From Rhynchopus sp. YZ270_cl-10 (Eukaryota > Euglenozoa > Diplonemea > Diplonemida > Diplonemidae), in the NCBI GenBank assembly GCA_964035575.1, contig OZ037839.1:1625220-1689219 (forward strand): a stretch of DNA of 64,000 nucleotides, read 5' to 3'. A program made the position numbers and the translations under genes. The notes under the pieces are model-generated. The model was not told the origin of the DNA. It searched no databases and was given only the letters and a program-made list of their open reading frames with translations. Each line of letters starts with the position of its first letter. Position 1 is the first letter of the stretch. Positions 47,117 through 57,186 of the stretch are shown here, piece by piece.

Positions 47117-47206
47117 GTCTGAAGTATTGACGTGTCCGGGTTCACTGGCGTGACGGTGATAGGGGAGTCGTTCCTCGTCACAGATCTTGACTTGTCCGTG
47201 ACGTCT
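47117..47206 (+). pseudogene. LRR family fragment (repeats 3-4)
   Basis: About 90 bp match LRR3 and the start of LRR4 (VSGFTGVTVIGESFL, then VTDLDLSV), with 12 bases missing between them. Nothing else of the gene is present. Confidence 0.75.
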
Positions 47207-47280
47207 TAGCAGAAGGTGGGTCTCTGGCCTACGAGCGGTTGTGCACCGCCCCCCATTCCCACTACGGTGCAAAACCATGT

Positions 47281-47315
47281 TTTCCTCAACTCATTTCCCA
47301 CCACCACTTCCCGCA
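47281..47315 (+). promoter_or_regulatory. Pyrimidine tract and splice acceptor
   Basis: A C/T-rich tract ends in CCCGCAG at 47315, 25 bases before ATG 47341. This favours that start over the in-frame ATG at 47239, which would lie before the acceptor. Confidence 0.6.
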
Positions 47316-47340
47316 GGCAGTGCTCTCTTTCTCGTACCCA

Positions 47341-48276
47341 ATGAGCCTCAAACTCGTAAAGTCTATGTGGGGAGTGGACGAGCTTGCTGACCCTGCCCTT
47401 CGCAAGACTATGTTCGCACGCGTCGTGGCAGAGGGCTACGAAGCCGTGGACATGCACGCTGTATGCTGGCGGCACCCTGGCGTGCTTGACGACCTGCACA
47501 CTGCGGGGCTTGCCCTGGTAGCAACGATACACACGACGTCTGTCTGTGACGCAGGGTTCGAAGGGTTCAAGGTTATGACGGCATGGGGTGTTCATGAGCA
47601 CCTAGCGTCGTTTACGATGCTTGCAAACGAGGCTGCCAAAATGGGTGCCATCGCGATCAACGCACACAGCGGTGTCGATGGGTGGAGCGTCGACGAGGCC
47701 CGCACCTACCTCCGCGGCGCGCTTGCTGTGGAACGCTCTTTGTCCCCATCCGTCCCCATCTTCCACGAGACGCACCGCCTGCGTCTCTTCTGGAGCCCCT
47801 TCAACCTGCGCGATGTGCTGCAAGGTGCTGACGACCTGGCCGACATTAAGCTGAACTGCGACATCTCACACTGGGTTGTCTGTTTGGAACGACTCTTTGG
47901 GAGTGGATCATCGATTGCAGGAGCACAGCACGACCCATGGTGGCCAGAGGTGCTGGGGATGCTCAAGGCGCGTTGTGGCATGATCCATGCGCGTGTGGGG
48001 TATGGAGAAGGCTCGCAGGTGCCCAACCCCGCAGCACCTGAGTATGCAACAGAGCTAACCGCCTTCCTCGGGTACTGGAAGGAGATCGTGCAGGCGCAGG
48101 TGGCAAGGAAAACGCCCAGCATTGTAGTCCCGGAGCACGGCCCCTGGCCGTATCAGCAGAGTGTGCCGTTTGCAGCGACGGCACCGAACCACAGCATCTG
48201 GGAGGCAAATGAGTTTGTGAAGACGGTGGTGGCGGAACGCTTCCCGCAGTGGGTGGAGGAGGTGGGGGAGGTGTGA
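47341..48276 (+). CDS. Sugar-phosphate isomerase/epimerase-like TIM barrel
   Basis: This encodes 311 residues and looks complete. The motifs fit the xylose isomerase-like / AP endonuclease 2 barrel superfamily: INAHSGVDGW after strand 3, FHETHR (about residue 143) with its metal-type Glu and His, LNCDISHW after strand 6, and MIHARVGYGEGSQVPNP (about residue 213). The members use divalent metals to isomerise or epimerise sugars or related compounds; the substrate here is not predictable. No targeting signal is evident. It has no clear link to its ubiquitin-related neighbours, and compositionally it is a normal host gene of the region, richer in G+C than the LRR genes. It might be of bacterial origin, as this family is mostly bacterial, but that is inference. 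Confidence 0.85.
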   Translation: MSLKLVKSMWGVDELADPALRKTMFARVVAEGYEAVDMHAVCWRHPGVLDDLHTAGLALVATIHTTSVCDAGFEGFKVMTAWGVHEHLASFTMLANEAAKMGAIAINAHSGVDGWSVDEARTYLRGALAVERSLSPSVPIFHETHRLRLFWSPFNLRDVLQGADDLADIKLNCDISHWVVCLERLFGSGSSIAGAQHDPWWPEVLGMLKARCGMIHARVGYGEGSQVPNPAAPEYATELTAFLGYWKEIVQAQVARKTPSIVVPEHGPWPYQQSVPFAATAPNHSIWEANEFVKTVVAERFPQWVEEVGEV

Positions 48277-48855
48277 TTGGAGGCAAAAGAGAAAAAAAAA
48301 ATATGTGTGTGATTCGCTCTTCCTTGAATTCTTTTGTTTGTGCTATTTCCACCTGATTTTTACCCCGTGTACCGGATACCCGCCTTTTCGCGCCTTTTCG
48401 CGGGGGAAAATCAGGTGGTATTTAAATATTTTAAAAAAACGTTGCAAACAGCTATTCACAGAGAAACAGTACCCTGCCGCTGCACTATTTTCTGTTAAAA
48501 GATGTGTGTGCAGCAAGACCCAGGAGGCACATCTATCAAATGTTCTTCTGTTCTTCTGAATTAAATAGTGTCGAACTCAGCTCCTTTAAGTCCTTGCAGA
48601 GAGCAGGGGGAATAGGATAAGAGAGACCGGCAAGTGGAATGTGGTATTCCTCGAAGGCTCTCGGTTCACCTCACCCCAGCTCAAAACAAGACAAAAAAAA
48701 AAAAACATTTTTTATAAAGGTAATGAAGCAACGGTGCCATGGCTCAGGATCGTCGCTGCTTTTTTACCTTTCTCGCATCGCATTGTTTTTGTCTATTTTC
48801 ATCGAAAAATATGGGAAATAAAAGTATCATTTGCACACCCGCATCCTGTGGAAAA
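48277..48855. other. 3' flank and spacer after the isomerase
   Basis: It contains the inverted repeat described at 48349. An A-run (48692-48712) is also present. No gene is recognised. Confidence 0.55.
48349..48418. repeat. Inverted repeat in the isomerase 3' flank
   Basis: Perfect 12-bp arms CCACCTGATTTT and AAAATCAGGTGG lie at 48349-48360 and 48407-48418. Inside them CCCCG pairs with CGGGG, and the loop carries two CGCCTTTT copies. It lies 70 bases after the stop and could act as a mRNA 3'-end or stability hairpin. Confidence 0.8.
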
Positions 48856-48887
48856 CCCCATACTATTTCAACCTACTTCACATTCAG
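48856..48887 (+). promoter_or_regulatory. Pyrimidine tract and splice acceptor
   Basis: A C/T-rich tract ends in ACATTCAG at 48887, 23 bases before ATG 48911. This decides the start of the RBR ligase gene. Confidence 0.65.
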
Positions 48888-48910
48888 CAGGGTCACACCC
48901 CAGAAGTAAA

Positions 48911-51900
48911 ATGGACCTGTCCGAGGATGGGGTGGCCGGGTACGGTGTTGATGGAGAGCAGAAGGAAGTGATGGATGGTGCTGGGCAGCGTGCTCCTTCG
49001 TCGTGTGGAGAGGCGGGTGGGTGTGCACACAGCACCTCAACCTCCACGTCACCTGAGCCTGTGCGTGCCAGCAGCAACCGTGTCAACCCGTATCTATTCA
49101 TGGACCCGGAGCGTGCAGCGTCGCCCCACCCAAGCCCGCCCCCTGCGACCACATCATCGCACCAGGTACCGCACGCAGCCCACCCCCAGAGTGAGGTGGA
49201 GGGTGTGTGTGTGGGCAGTGGGGTGGCTGGGGAAGTGATGGATGGTGCTGGGCAGCGTGCGCCTTCGTGTGGAGAGGCGGGTGGGTGTGCACACAGCACC
49301 TCAACCTCCACATCACCTGAGCCTGTGCGTGCCAGCAGCAACCGTGTCAACCCGTATCTATTCATGGACCCCGAGCGTGCAGCGTCGCCCCACCCAAGTC
49401 CGCCCCCTGAGAAGTCATTGTCACGCTCCTGCCCTTCGTGCGCGTATGTCATATTTTAAAGAAATGCATCATTTCCCCACACCCTCACAGCTTCAAGAAC
49501 AAACCTTCGTTGACGCGGTGCATTATGTGCGACAGTGTTTTGGCAGAGCGGCGAAGGTCCTCTTCTCACAGCATGCATGGTACCGACGCTGTGGACACAA
49601 CGTGCAACGGCTGTCCAACCACATCACCACCACCGCCACCGCCACCACCACCCTCCTCCGCTGTTATCCCTGTCACCAACGACTGGCCTTCCTTTCCCTC
49701 TACAGTTGCGTGGCTTGAGGGTGTGTGTGGATGCGAGCTTGATGTCTCGGATGTAGTCACTACCACACCATCACTGTCTCTGGAGGAAGGCGACGTGCAC
49801 CCTGCGGTGATGTGCAGTGCGGACGGCGACGTCGTGCTTGGTGTCGGGGATACAGTCAGAACAAAGCCGTACAGCGCACAGCTTCTGCATCAACGCTGCG
49901 GGTGGGCGCGCAGCATGGCTGTGTTCTGCGGACGGGAGGGCACGATTGAGAGGCTGCAGGTCAATGAGGACCGTGCTCAGGTTCTGCTTGCGTTCGTTGG
50001 ATGCGAGATCGACCCTGCGTACACGGTTAACGGACGGCGCGACGTCTGCTGGTTCGACTACGAAAGCCTCGACTGCCGCGCAGGGACACGCCTCCCCACA
50101 CCACCCGGTGGATGGTACGAACGGCTCCTGCGCTTCCCCTTCGCTGTGGGCGACTCTGTGCGTGTACAGCCGTACTGCGACGCAATGCGAGCCATGCGCT
50201 GTGGGTGGGACACATCTGCACGCGACACTGCCGGCCAGGTCGGCACCATCGTATGCGTCTTCATCACCGCCGCCGCCGCCCAGGTGCAACTTTCCTTCTC
50301 AACAACCTCAGGCTGGCGCCAGGTCTGGTGGGACCTAGAGTACCTTGAAATCCCTGCATACCGTGTCAAGCAGGCGCATACTACAATGACAGGGTTCTGT
50401 AAGGGTACTGTGACCATCAAAGCAAGCAGTGTGCGCAGCTGCCCGCGGCACCATTCATGTGAATGGGTGCGCAACCCATACTCTAGCCGGGGCTGTGCGA
50501 CTGTTGAGTGTGAGGGCTGTGGCCACAGCGTCACGGACAGAGCGGTGCTGCACTGCGACACATGCGACTTCGATCTGTGTGAGGACTGCGCTGCAGACAC
50601 GAAAGTCATTTCGCGCGCCACCGACGCGCTCACCGCGATGTCCTGCCTCATCCGTGTAGGCGACATACCCGAACCATGGCTGCCCCCACTCACCAAGGCG
50701 CTTGAGAAGAACGCATACGGCCACGTTGCCCTGCGTCGCATCGTCCTCGAGGATGGGCGTGACGCGGTGCACCTCTGCACGACAGGTGATGTACGGTACA
50801 TTGCCGCTGTGCTTGAAGGGGTGATGCTGTGCAGCATCCACGGCAGCGAGGAGACAGCAGCAGGCACGCCATTGGTCAACCAGGTGGGCTCTGTCGATGC
50901 CAGCATCCTGGCTGCAATCGAGCGGTCGTTTCGATGCACCGTTGTGCTGCCACCATGCGACGTCGACAGCGGGACGGTGATGCTGCTCTGTCCCAGCACA
51001 GAGCGTGCAGGCGCCGCAGGCAAGCTAGTATGGTACTGTTCTGCACGGCGTGTGGTGCTGCGCATCGACCCTTCCGAGCGTGGTGTCGTGCAACGCAAGG
51101 TGTCAGAGATCCGCGAGCACGCGAAATGCCATGTCTCCTTGGAACACGGCACGCTGGTGAAGCTCTTTGGCCTGCCCAATGCAGTGCGGGCGACACGCTC
51201 TGCTATCGACGTGCTGCTGAAGGCGCATCGCGCTGCGACACAGCGGGATCGTGTAGACAAGGCGATGGCGGGTGTTGTGTCGTCGCTCTGTGAGGTGCGT
51301 GTGTCTGTGCCCATCTCCGCAGCACTGCAGGCCGTGCTGTCGCAGCTGCACGAGCCTGCGCCGCAAAACGCTACCACAGCCGCAGTGCCGCCGAAGCGTG
51401 CGCAGCCGGACAACATCCCACACCTCCGCCAGCAGATCCACGCAGAGCTCACACAGCTCCAGCAGACCGGCACCACTGAGCTCCTCCGCGTCGGTGCCCT
51501 GCGCAAGCCGCTCCAGCTCCCTGGCAACGTTGCCGGCATGCGGGCCTTCCTCCTCGGTGAACGCGTCGTCCGCGGACACGACTGGGCTTGGGACGACCAG
51601 GACGGTGGTGTCGGCCAGATCGGCCGCGTGTTCGACTTCCCCGTACGCCATGAGATGACGGAAGGAGGCCTTGTGGATGGGTGGGTCTCTGTCGAATGGG
51701 CGAACCGCTCGCGTTTCAACTACCGTGTCGGCTCGCAGCAGGACGTTGTGCATGCGACGCACGAAGGCGAGCAGACACATGACGAAGGAAACTACTCCGA
51801 AGAGCTGCCACAGCGCCTCACGCAACACCGCCAGGCACACATCTACTTAGCGAATGCGGTCGGCACACTGCGGGTACAGCACCAACAACTGCTGCTTGAT

Positions 51901-53982
51901 GTGGACCAGGGGCACAGCGTCTCGCAGGGCACACGGCGTGATGCGCTGCAGCAACGTCTGCACCAGGCGACCCGCGACAAGGCACGTCTTGAGCACTCTG
52001 TGCAGGGGTGCCTTGCGTCGCTCTCACGCGAGACAGAACGGACGCGGCAGACCCTGGGGCGCGTGGAGGTGGATCTGGGGAGTGGCGTCGACGTGGCCCC
52101 TGTGCGCGAGGCGTCTCCTCCACTGTCGGGCCTACAGCTGCAGGGCACTGCGGACATGCTGACACAGCACCTCGAGAGTCTTCGTGGCCTGCGCACACAA
52201 CTCCAACGGCATAGCGGTGCAGTGTGCAGCAGGCTTGCCGAGCATGCGACGGAACTCCGCCGCGTCCTTGGGGAGGAGATACGACGCCAACGCTTTTCGG
52301 GGTGGGACATCATCCTCCGCGTCATGCAGGAAACAAACGCGCTCATCCAATACCATGCGGGGGACAACAAGCTGGTTCTGACTGGCGGCGAGAGCGCAGT
52401 GTCGGACGCGAAGGCACAGCTGCGGTCCTACACGGTGAAGGACCTCTACGCGTTGTCACGACTCCACGCGACCGTTCCCGTCACACCCGCACAGCACACA
52501 CAGCTGACACACCTGCAACGTCTTCTCTGCCGCATCATCGTCGAAACCACTGGTGTCGAATCCGCCCTCCCCGAGCAGCACAACGACACACACCACCTCC
52601 GCCTCGAAGGCACACGAGCACAGATCGAACGCGCCGTACATCTCCTCAGCAGCCGCCTAGCCTGCACCCCGCCCCTTGGCAGCGCGGACATCATTTGGGA
52701 GCAGGCCGAGATGGAGGCATCATCGCTGACAGCATCGTTGGTGTGCACGGAGACAGACGAAGTAGCGTTGGGCAGTCTCTGCGCTGCGTGCACGGACCCC
52801 TTGACGTCGGAGAACACCCTGCAGCTGTTGTGCGGACACCGTGCGATGTGTGCCTCCTGCCTGCGGCAGTGGGTGGCAACAAACCTCTCTGAGCGCCGCC
52901 CCGCTACATGCACGGACCCAGAATGCAAACGAATGCTGACAGCAGGCGAATACCGTGCACTCATGCAACACAACGACCCTACAGCGGACCCTGCAGTCTG
53001 CAACGACTATGAACACATCCTTGCACGCGAGAAGCTCCGCCAGCACACTGTCTCCTGCACGCAATGCGACGGCTTTGCGGTGCGTGACGAGGCAGGTTGT
53101 CTGGCACCTATCGCATGCGCCGATTGCGGGAGCATGCTGTGTGCACGCCCTGGATGTGGCGACGCGCACTTCTTCCTCGACTGCGACGAAGTTGCCTCTG
53201 CACGCAAGGCCATGCTCCTCCGCAGACGTGCACGCAGCACCGACGTTGCAGACATCAACCTCAAGCTCCAGCAGCTGGAGGAGGCTTCCCTCACCCAAGG
53301 CGTCTTGCAAAGCGAGATGCGTGGTGACGGCGCCACCCGCCCCTGCCCCGCCTGCGGCGCCCTGGTGCACAAAGACGGAGGCTGCGACAGCATGCGCTGC
53401 AGCTGTGGACAACAGTTCTGCCACCTCTGCCTCTCCACAACCTGCACTCTCGTCGAAGCCTCCGGAGTCAAAACACCATGCCAGCCCGAACGGCTCTCAG
53501 AACGCATCCACACTGCGCTGGCATCACACCGTGGCACCGTTGTGTTCGAACGGTGGACACATTGTGACGTCTGCGATTGCTATCCTGTCGCGCTCGAGAA
53601 GCGCCTCTTCGCCTGCACAACCTGCCTCAATTGGTACGTCTGTGAGTCCTGCGAATCTGCAGGTCTAGCCGACACCGCGCACCCCTCCACCCACCTCCTG
53701 GTCGAAATTGACAAAGCTCCCGAGACTCAGTTTGTCTGTACCGACCCTCCTCCGCCAGGGCCCGACTACGAGTTGGATTGGAGTGCGATCAAAGCAGGGT
53801 GTGGTACCCTTAAGACGCAAGCATCCTTTGGAACAGCAAGCCCCAGAAGGGGTACGTTGTCAGACGTCGAGGTTGAGGAGTCGGTGTCGATTTTGATTGA
53901 ACCTATCACGCCGCTGGACACAGCGCTGCAGGTGTCGGATGCGGTGCGGTTCGAGTTTGCGCATGTAGAGCAGCAGTTGTAA
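48911..53982 (+). CDS. RBR-type E3 ubiquitin ligase, two exons
   Basis: Exon 1 is 48911-49443 and exon 2 is 49491-53982, giving 1674 residues. The RBR module is complete: RING1 from about residue 1274 (CAACTDPL, CGHRAMCASC), the in-between ring, and RING2 from about 1463 (CPACGALVHKDGGC) with the thioester Cys in DGGC. RBR ligases take ubiquitin onto that Cys before transfer. Other parts in order: a Pro/Ser-rich N-terminus with an 89-residue tandem duplication; a RanBP2/NZF finger (174-191); two SH3-like mind-bomb repeats (about 297-460); a ZZ finger (about 498-545); KH-like segments; a MIB/HERC2 domain (about 867-930, RVVRGHDWAWDDQDGG); a coiled-coil region (about 950-1110); and a second ZZ finger near the end (about 1534). 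It lies between the isomerase and a Ubl-LRR gene. The splicing is inferred from the sequence. Confidence 0.88.
48965..49410 (+). repeat. 267-bp in-frame tandem duplication
   Basis: The segment starting GAAGTGATGGATGGTGCTGG at 48965 recurs at 49232, a period of 89 codons. The repeated peptide includes GQRAPS, CAHSTSTST and NPYLFMDPERAASP. The second copy is shorter and runs into the zinc finger. Confidence 0.9.
49444..49490 (+). other. Probable 47-nt spliceosomal intron
   Basis: The segment starts GTATGT and ends CACCCTCACAG with a pyrimidine-rich 3' half, and holds an in-frame TAA. Removing it joins exon 1 (phase 2) to the long downstream frame and creates the full zinc-finger pattern Cys-x2-Cys-x3-Asn-x6-Cys-x2-Cys, of which two Cys lie on each side. 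Such an exact repair of a known domain is strong evidence for splicing. Confidence 0.85.
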
Positions 53983-54667
53983 GGAAAGTAGAAGCAATTT
54001 TTTTTAGGGAAATAGTGTTTTCTCATCGGGGGGGAATAGAAGGGAGTGTAGAAATCATTGAGGGAGGGGAGGTGGGTGGCGGGGGACTCCTGTGTGGTGT
54101 GGTGTGTTGGTGAAATGGTTCTTTGAAGATAAAAGTGAGGAGAGAGGTAGATTTTAAAAAAATGGAAAAGTGGAGAATGCACAAAACCTGTGGCAACACA
54201 AACCGAGGCAACTGCACTACTCCAACAATTTAGCAAAAGAAAAAATAAGATTTGTGCAGTACCACTGCACGGAGGGGGGGACGAAGGGTATTATAGTTGG
54301 TTTTTTGTTTTTTTTAGAGTTATTCAAAATGGCAAGAAAAAAAAAAATTGGGCGACATTGAGTACAGATCCTGCACTAGCAGGTGATTGTCGACACAAAA
54401 ACAGCCCACCCATTTATTTGCATTTTTTGAGATCCGTGGGGGACCGCGATGACATTTTTTTCCTTACAGCGTTCCGCTTTGTCATTCCCCCATTTCAGAG
54501 CAAACTTTAGTTTTCGCTGTGCTACATTTTTTTGTCGGGATTCCAGTGATAGCCCCCATTCCACTGACCGACACCAACCACCCCCACAGAGGAATGCCTA
54601 ATAATAACGTGGTGGTAAAGAGCGAAATGGAGCTGTGTGTGAAGAGCCATGACGAAGGGGTATATGC
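53983..54667. other. 3' flank of the RBR gene and spacer
   Basis: This is purine-rich on the + strand with several A- and T-runs. No gene is seen. From about 54560 the sequence leads into the LRR family leader. Confidence 0.55.
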
Positions 54668-54705
54668 ACCTGCCCTCCTCCTTCTCAACACTTACCCCAC
54701 AACAG
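54668..54705 (+). promoter_or_regulatory. Polypyrimidine tract and 3' splice acceptor
   Basis: The family tract ends in ACAG at 54705, 21 bases before ATG 54727, so the leader was preserved although the gene body is diverged. Confidence 0.65.
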
Positions 54706-54797
54706 AGCAACACTTCACTCGAAACAATGGAACTGACTATCCAGGGCTTGGGGAAGGACTTCGTGATTGAGGGGGTGAGAAGGACACAACGGAGACG

Positions 54798-55994
54798 ATG
54801 CGGCAGAAGGTGGCGTCTGCAACAGGGTTGGCTGAGGACAGCTTTCATATGGGCTTCGGAGGGAAGGAGGAAGGAGAGGACATCACAGAACTGAGTGCTG
54901 GAGACACAATATTTCTGGCGAAGTCGACGAAGTACCTTGCTGTTGAGGCACTTCGTGCCTTGGGCGAGACAGACATTTCCGAAGCGAGGTTGGCGACTGT
55001 GGAGGATCCTGAGGTGGCTTCTCTGCTTCTTCAGGCGGAGGTTGCGACTGTTATTCCTATGAAGTTCTTGTTTAACTCAACACTTACGAGACTGGATTTG
55101 AGTTATGCCACGTGTCTGCGTGAAATTGGCGACATGTTTCTTTACCACTGCACGGCGTTGCGTGAGGTGGACTTTTCAGGGTTGGGCGGTGTCACGAAAA
55201 TCGGGAACAGCTTTCTTCATCATTGCGCGACCTTGCCGGCTGTGGATCTTTCAGCAATGCAGAGCACAACGGAGGTGGGCAAATCTTTTCTTTTCCATTG
55301 CGACGAGCTGACTGCCGTTGACCTCTCAGGGTTCAACAACGTCACGGAGATCAAGGAGCGGTTTCTTTGTAGCAACAAGAAGTTGGCGGCACTCGATATT
55401 TCAGCGCTAAGCAATGTAACGAAGGTGGGCCACAGCTTTCTGTCGCACTGCTCTGCGTTGCAGACCTTTGATCCGTCCCCGCTGAGGAATGTTGCGAAGA
55501 TTACGCACCACTTTATGTCTTCTTGCTCAGGGCTAACGTCTCTGGATTTGACTCCGTTCAGTGGTGTCACAGAGATTGCAGCACAATTTCTCTTTGGGAA
55601 CAGAAGGTTGACGGAGATCGACTTAACGCCGTTGAGAGGCGTCACGAGGATAGGCGATGGGTTCCTGGAGTTCTGTACAGCGCTGACGGCAGTAGACCTG
55701 TCAGGGTTGACCGCGGTCAAGAGGATTGGAGAGAAATTTATGTCCCGTTGCCAATGTTTGCGGACAGTGGATGTGGCGGCATTGGGTTGTGTCAAGAAAA
55801 TAGGTAGTGGGTTCCTCCAGGATTGCAAATACCTGACGGAAGCGGACCTGTCAGCGCTGACCAATGTCACGGAGGTCGGGGAAGGCTTGCTGTCAGGGTG
55901 CACTGCGCTGACAATCCTCAACCTCTCCGGGAGCACCGCCGTCGTGCAGGAGGCCGCACCGGACCTGGAAGACAACACCCTTTCAGAGGAGTAA
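54798..55994 (+). CDS. Diverged Ubl-LRR gene with a frameshift near its start (copy L)
   Basis: The proper start is ATG 54727 (MELTIQGLGKDFVIE). Compared with the copy at 60814, one base is missing near 54770 in a G-run (GAGGGGGTGAG for GAGGTGGGTGAG), which shifts the frame. The rest is open from ATG 54798 for 398 residues: the second half of the Ubl domain, the linker, twelve LRRs and an acidic end (DLEDNTLSEE). The LRRs differ from the recent copies throughout, at the xxFLxx sites and in the backbone, so this is an older lineage; it also lacks the helical tail. Either a sequencing error, a recent mutation or use of the internal ATG would explain it. Confidence 0.8.
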   Translation: MRQKVASATGLAEDSFHMGFGGKEEGEDITELSAGDTIFLAKSTKYLAVEALRALGETDISEARLATVEDPEVASLLLQAEVATVIPMKFLFNSTLTRLDLSYATCLREIGDMFLYHCTALREVDFSGLGGVTKIGNSFLHHCATLPAVDLSAMQSTTEVGKSFLFHCDELTAVDLSGFNNVTEIKERFLCSNKKLAALDISALSNVTKVGHSFLSHCSALQTFDPSPLRNVAKITHHFMSSCSGLTSLDLTPFSGVTEIAAQFLFGNRRLTEIDLTPLRGVTRIGDGFLEFCTALTAVDLSGLTAVKRIGEKFMSRCQCLRTVDVAALGCVKKIGSGFLQDCKYLTEADLSALTNVTEVGEGLLSGCTALTILNLSGSTAVVQEAAPDLEDNTLSEE

Positions 55995-56202
55995 CGACTA
56001 CACCCTTTCCCCACCCTCTAACCCCAAAAACTGAAGAAAAAATGCGGACACACAAGGGCACCCTTTTAAACAGACCACAAATTCCCTCTTTGTTTCCCCT
56101 CAGTGTGCCTCCCCATGCCTTCTCTCACTTCCATCAGGCTTCTCTTTATTGCCTTTTTTTATCTTTCTTCTTTCCCTAACTTTACCATCTTGGTTGCACT
56201 AA
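55995..56202. other. Intergenic, pyrimidine-rich
   Basis: Long C/T-rich runs precede the next gene. The nearest clear acceptor is CCATCAG at 56137, 65 bases before ATG 56203. Confidence 0.5.
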
Positions 56203-57186
56203 ATGGATATTATAGTCCGCGATGGGTTGCAGTGTGGTGAGGTTATGGTGGAAGAGGACACGACGTTGTCTGGGCTTCTCTCGCTTGCACGCGATGCCTT
56301 ATCTTCAGATGCCATCACAGGTCTCATCCACACCGAGTCTGGCACCGAACTGACCGAAGACAGCGACACAAAAATTCTTTCTTCCGGAGACACACTTGAC
56401 GCCATTCTCGACTCCACTACAGTACAAACCGCGCAACTCCGCATGCTCGGCTACGAAGCCACACGCGAAAGCTTCCGCCACGCAACCACCTCCGCCGACG
56501 CGGACGCAACAGTGTTCCGTCTTTTTGCATCTCTCGGCTTTAATTTTTCCCCAGCCTCATCGGTTGTTGAACGAAAATTTGCAAACGACCCTGAAACTCT
56601 CGCTCATTTACAACGTCACGGACAAAAATATCATGCCCCATTTTGGGTGAAGTACCCACAATGCGCTTTAGCTTATGCAGAGACGGCAGCTAACATCGAT
56701 GAGCCGATTTGGGGTGATGAGGGCCAGTTTCCTGCGGTGTTTATTGCTATTCATTGTCGTTGCAGCCGGAGTGTTGCGGTGTTGCTGGCACATGGTGCGG
56801 ACCCACTGCAACGTGCCCCTTTAATTGAGGAGAGAGCGTTGCGGGAAGGCTCTGGCCTACTATTCCATGCTGCCGCCAGCGGAAGCGCAGTTACCGCTGC
56901 ATTGCTCATCACAAAATATGGGCTGGACGTAAATGAAGTGGGCCCTGCAGGTGAAACACCCCTCCACGTCGCCTGTCGACATGGAAATGCTAAGACAGTA
57001 GAAACCCTGCTCCGTCACGGTGCGGATCCGCGCTGCAAAGATGCTGGTGGCTGCCGGCCGCGCCAAAGAATTTCCATCATAAACCAGGATGCATGCGCTG
57101 CAGCGCTCGCTGTTGGACTCAAAAGACGAACCAGGGTTTCCCTTTCCAAAGAAGTGCGTCTCGGAAGAAATGTTCTGAAACGGTGA
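56203..57186 (+). CDS. Ubl-ankyrin protein
   Basis: This encodes 327 residues. Residues 1-70 fit a ubiquitin-like fold (MDIIVRDG, EDTTLSGLLSLARDAL, SGTELTED, LSSGDTLDAIL). Residues 75-115 (AQLRMLGYEATRESF) resemble the linker of the LRR family (ELRALGETDISEARL) in place and pattern. Three ankyrin repeats follow: about 180-205 (FIAIHCRCSRSVAVLLAHGADP), 218-250 (LLFHAAASGSAVTAALLI) and 253-285 (TPLHVACRHGNAKTVETLLRHGADP). A basic tail ends it. So the same N-terminal module is joined here to ankyrin instead of LRR. It is more diverged from its relatives than the LRR copies are from each other. No membrane segment is seen. Confidence 0.8.
   Translation: MDIIVRDGLQCGEVMVEEDTTLSGLLSLARDALSSDAITGLIHTESGTELTEDSDTKILSSGDTLDAILDSTTVQTAQLRMLGYEATRESFRHATTSADADATVFRLFASLGFNFSPASSVVERKFANDPETLAHLQRHGQKYHAPFWVKYPQCALAYAETAANIDEPIWGDEGQFPAVFIAIHCRCSRSVAVLLAHGADPLQRAPLIEERALREGSGLLFHAAASGSAVTAALLITKYGLDVNEVGPAGETPLHVACRHGNAKTVETLLRHGADPRCKDAGGCRPRQRISIINQDACAAALAVGLKRRTRVSLSKEVRLGRNVLKR

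Noticed and set aside
50058-51719. A 553-codon frame on the - strand of the RBR gene
   Set aside because: It is antisense to a well-supported domain-rich gene and shows no domain of its own.
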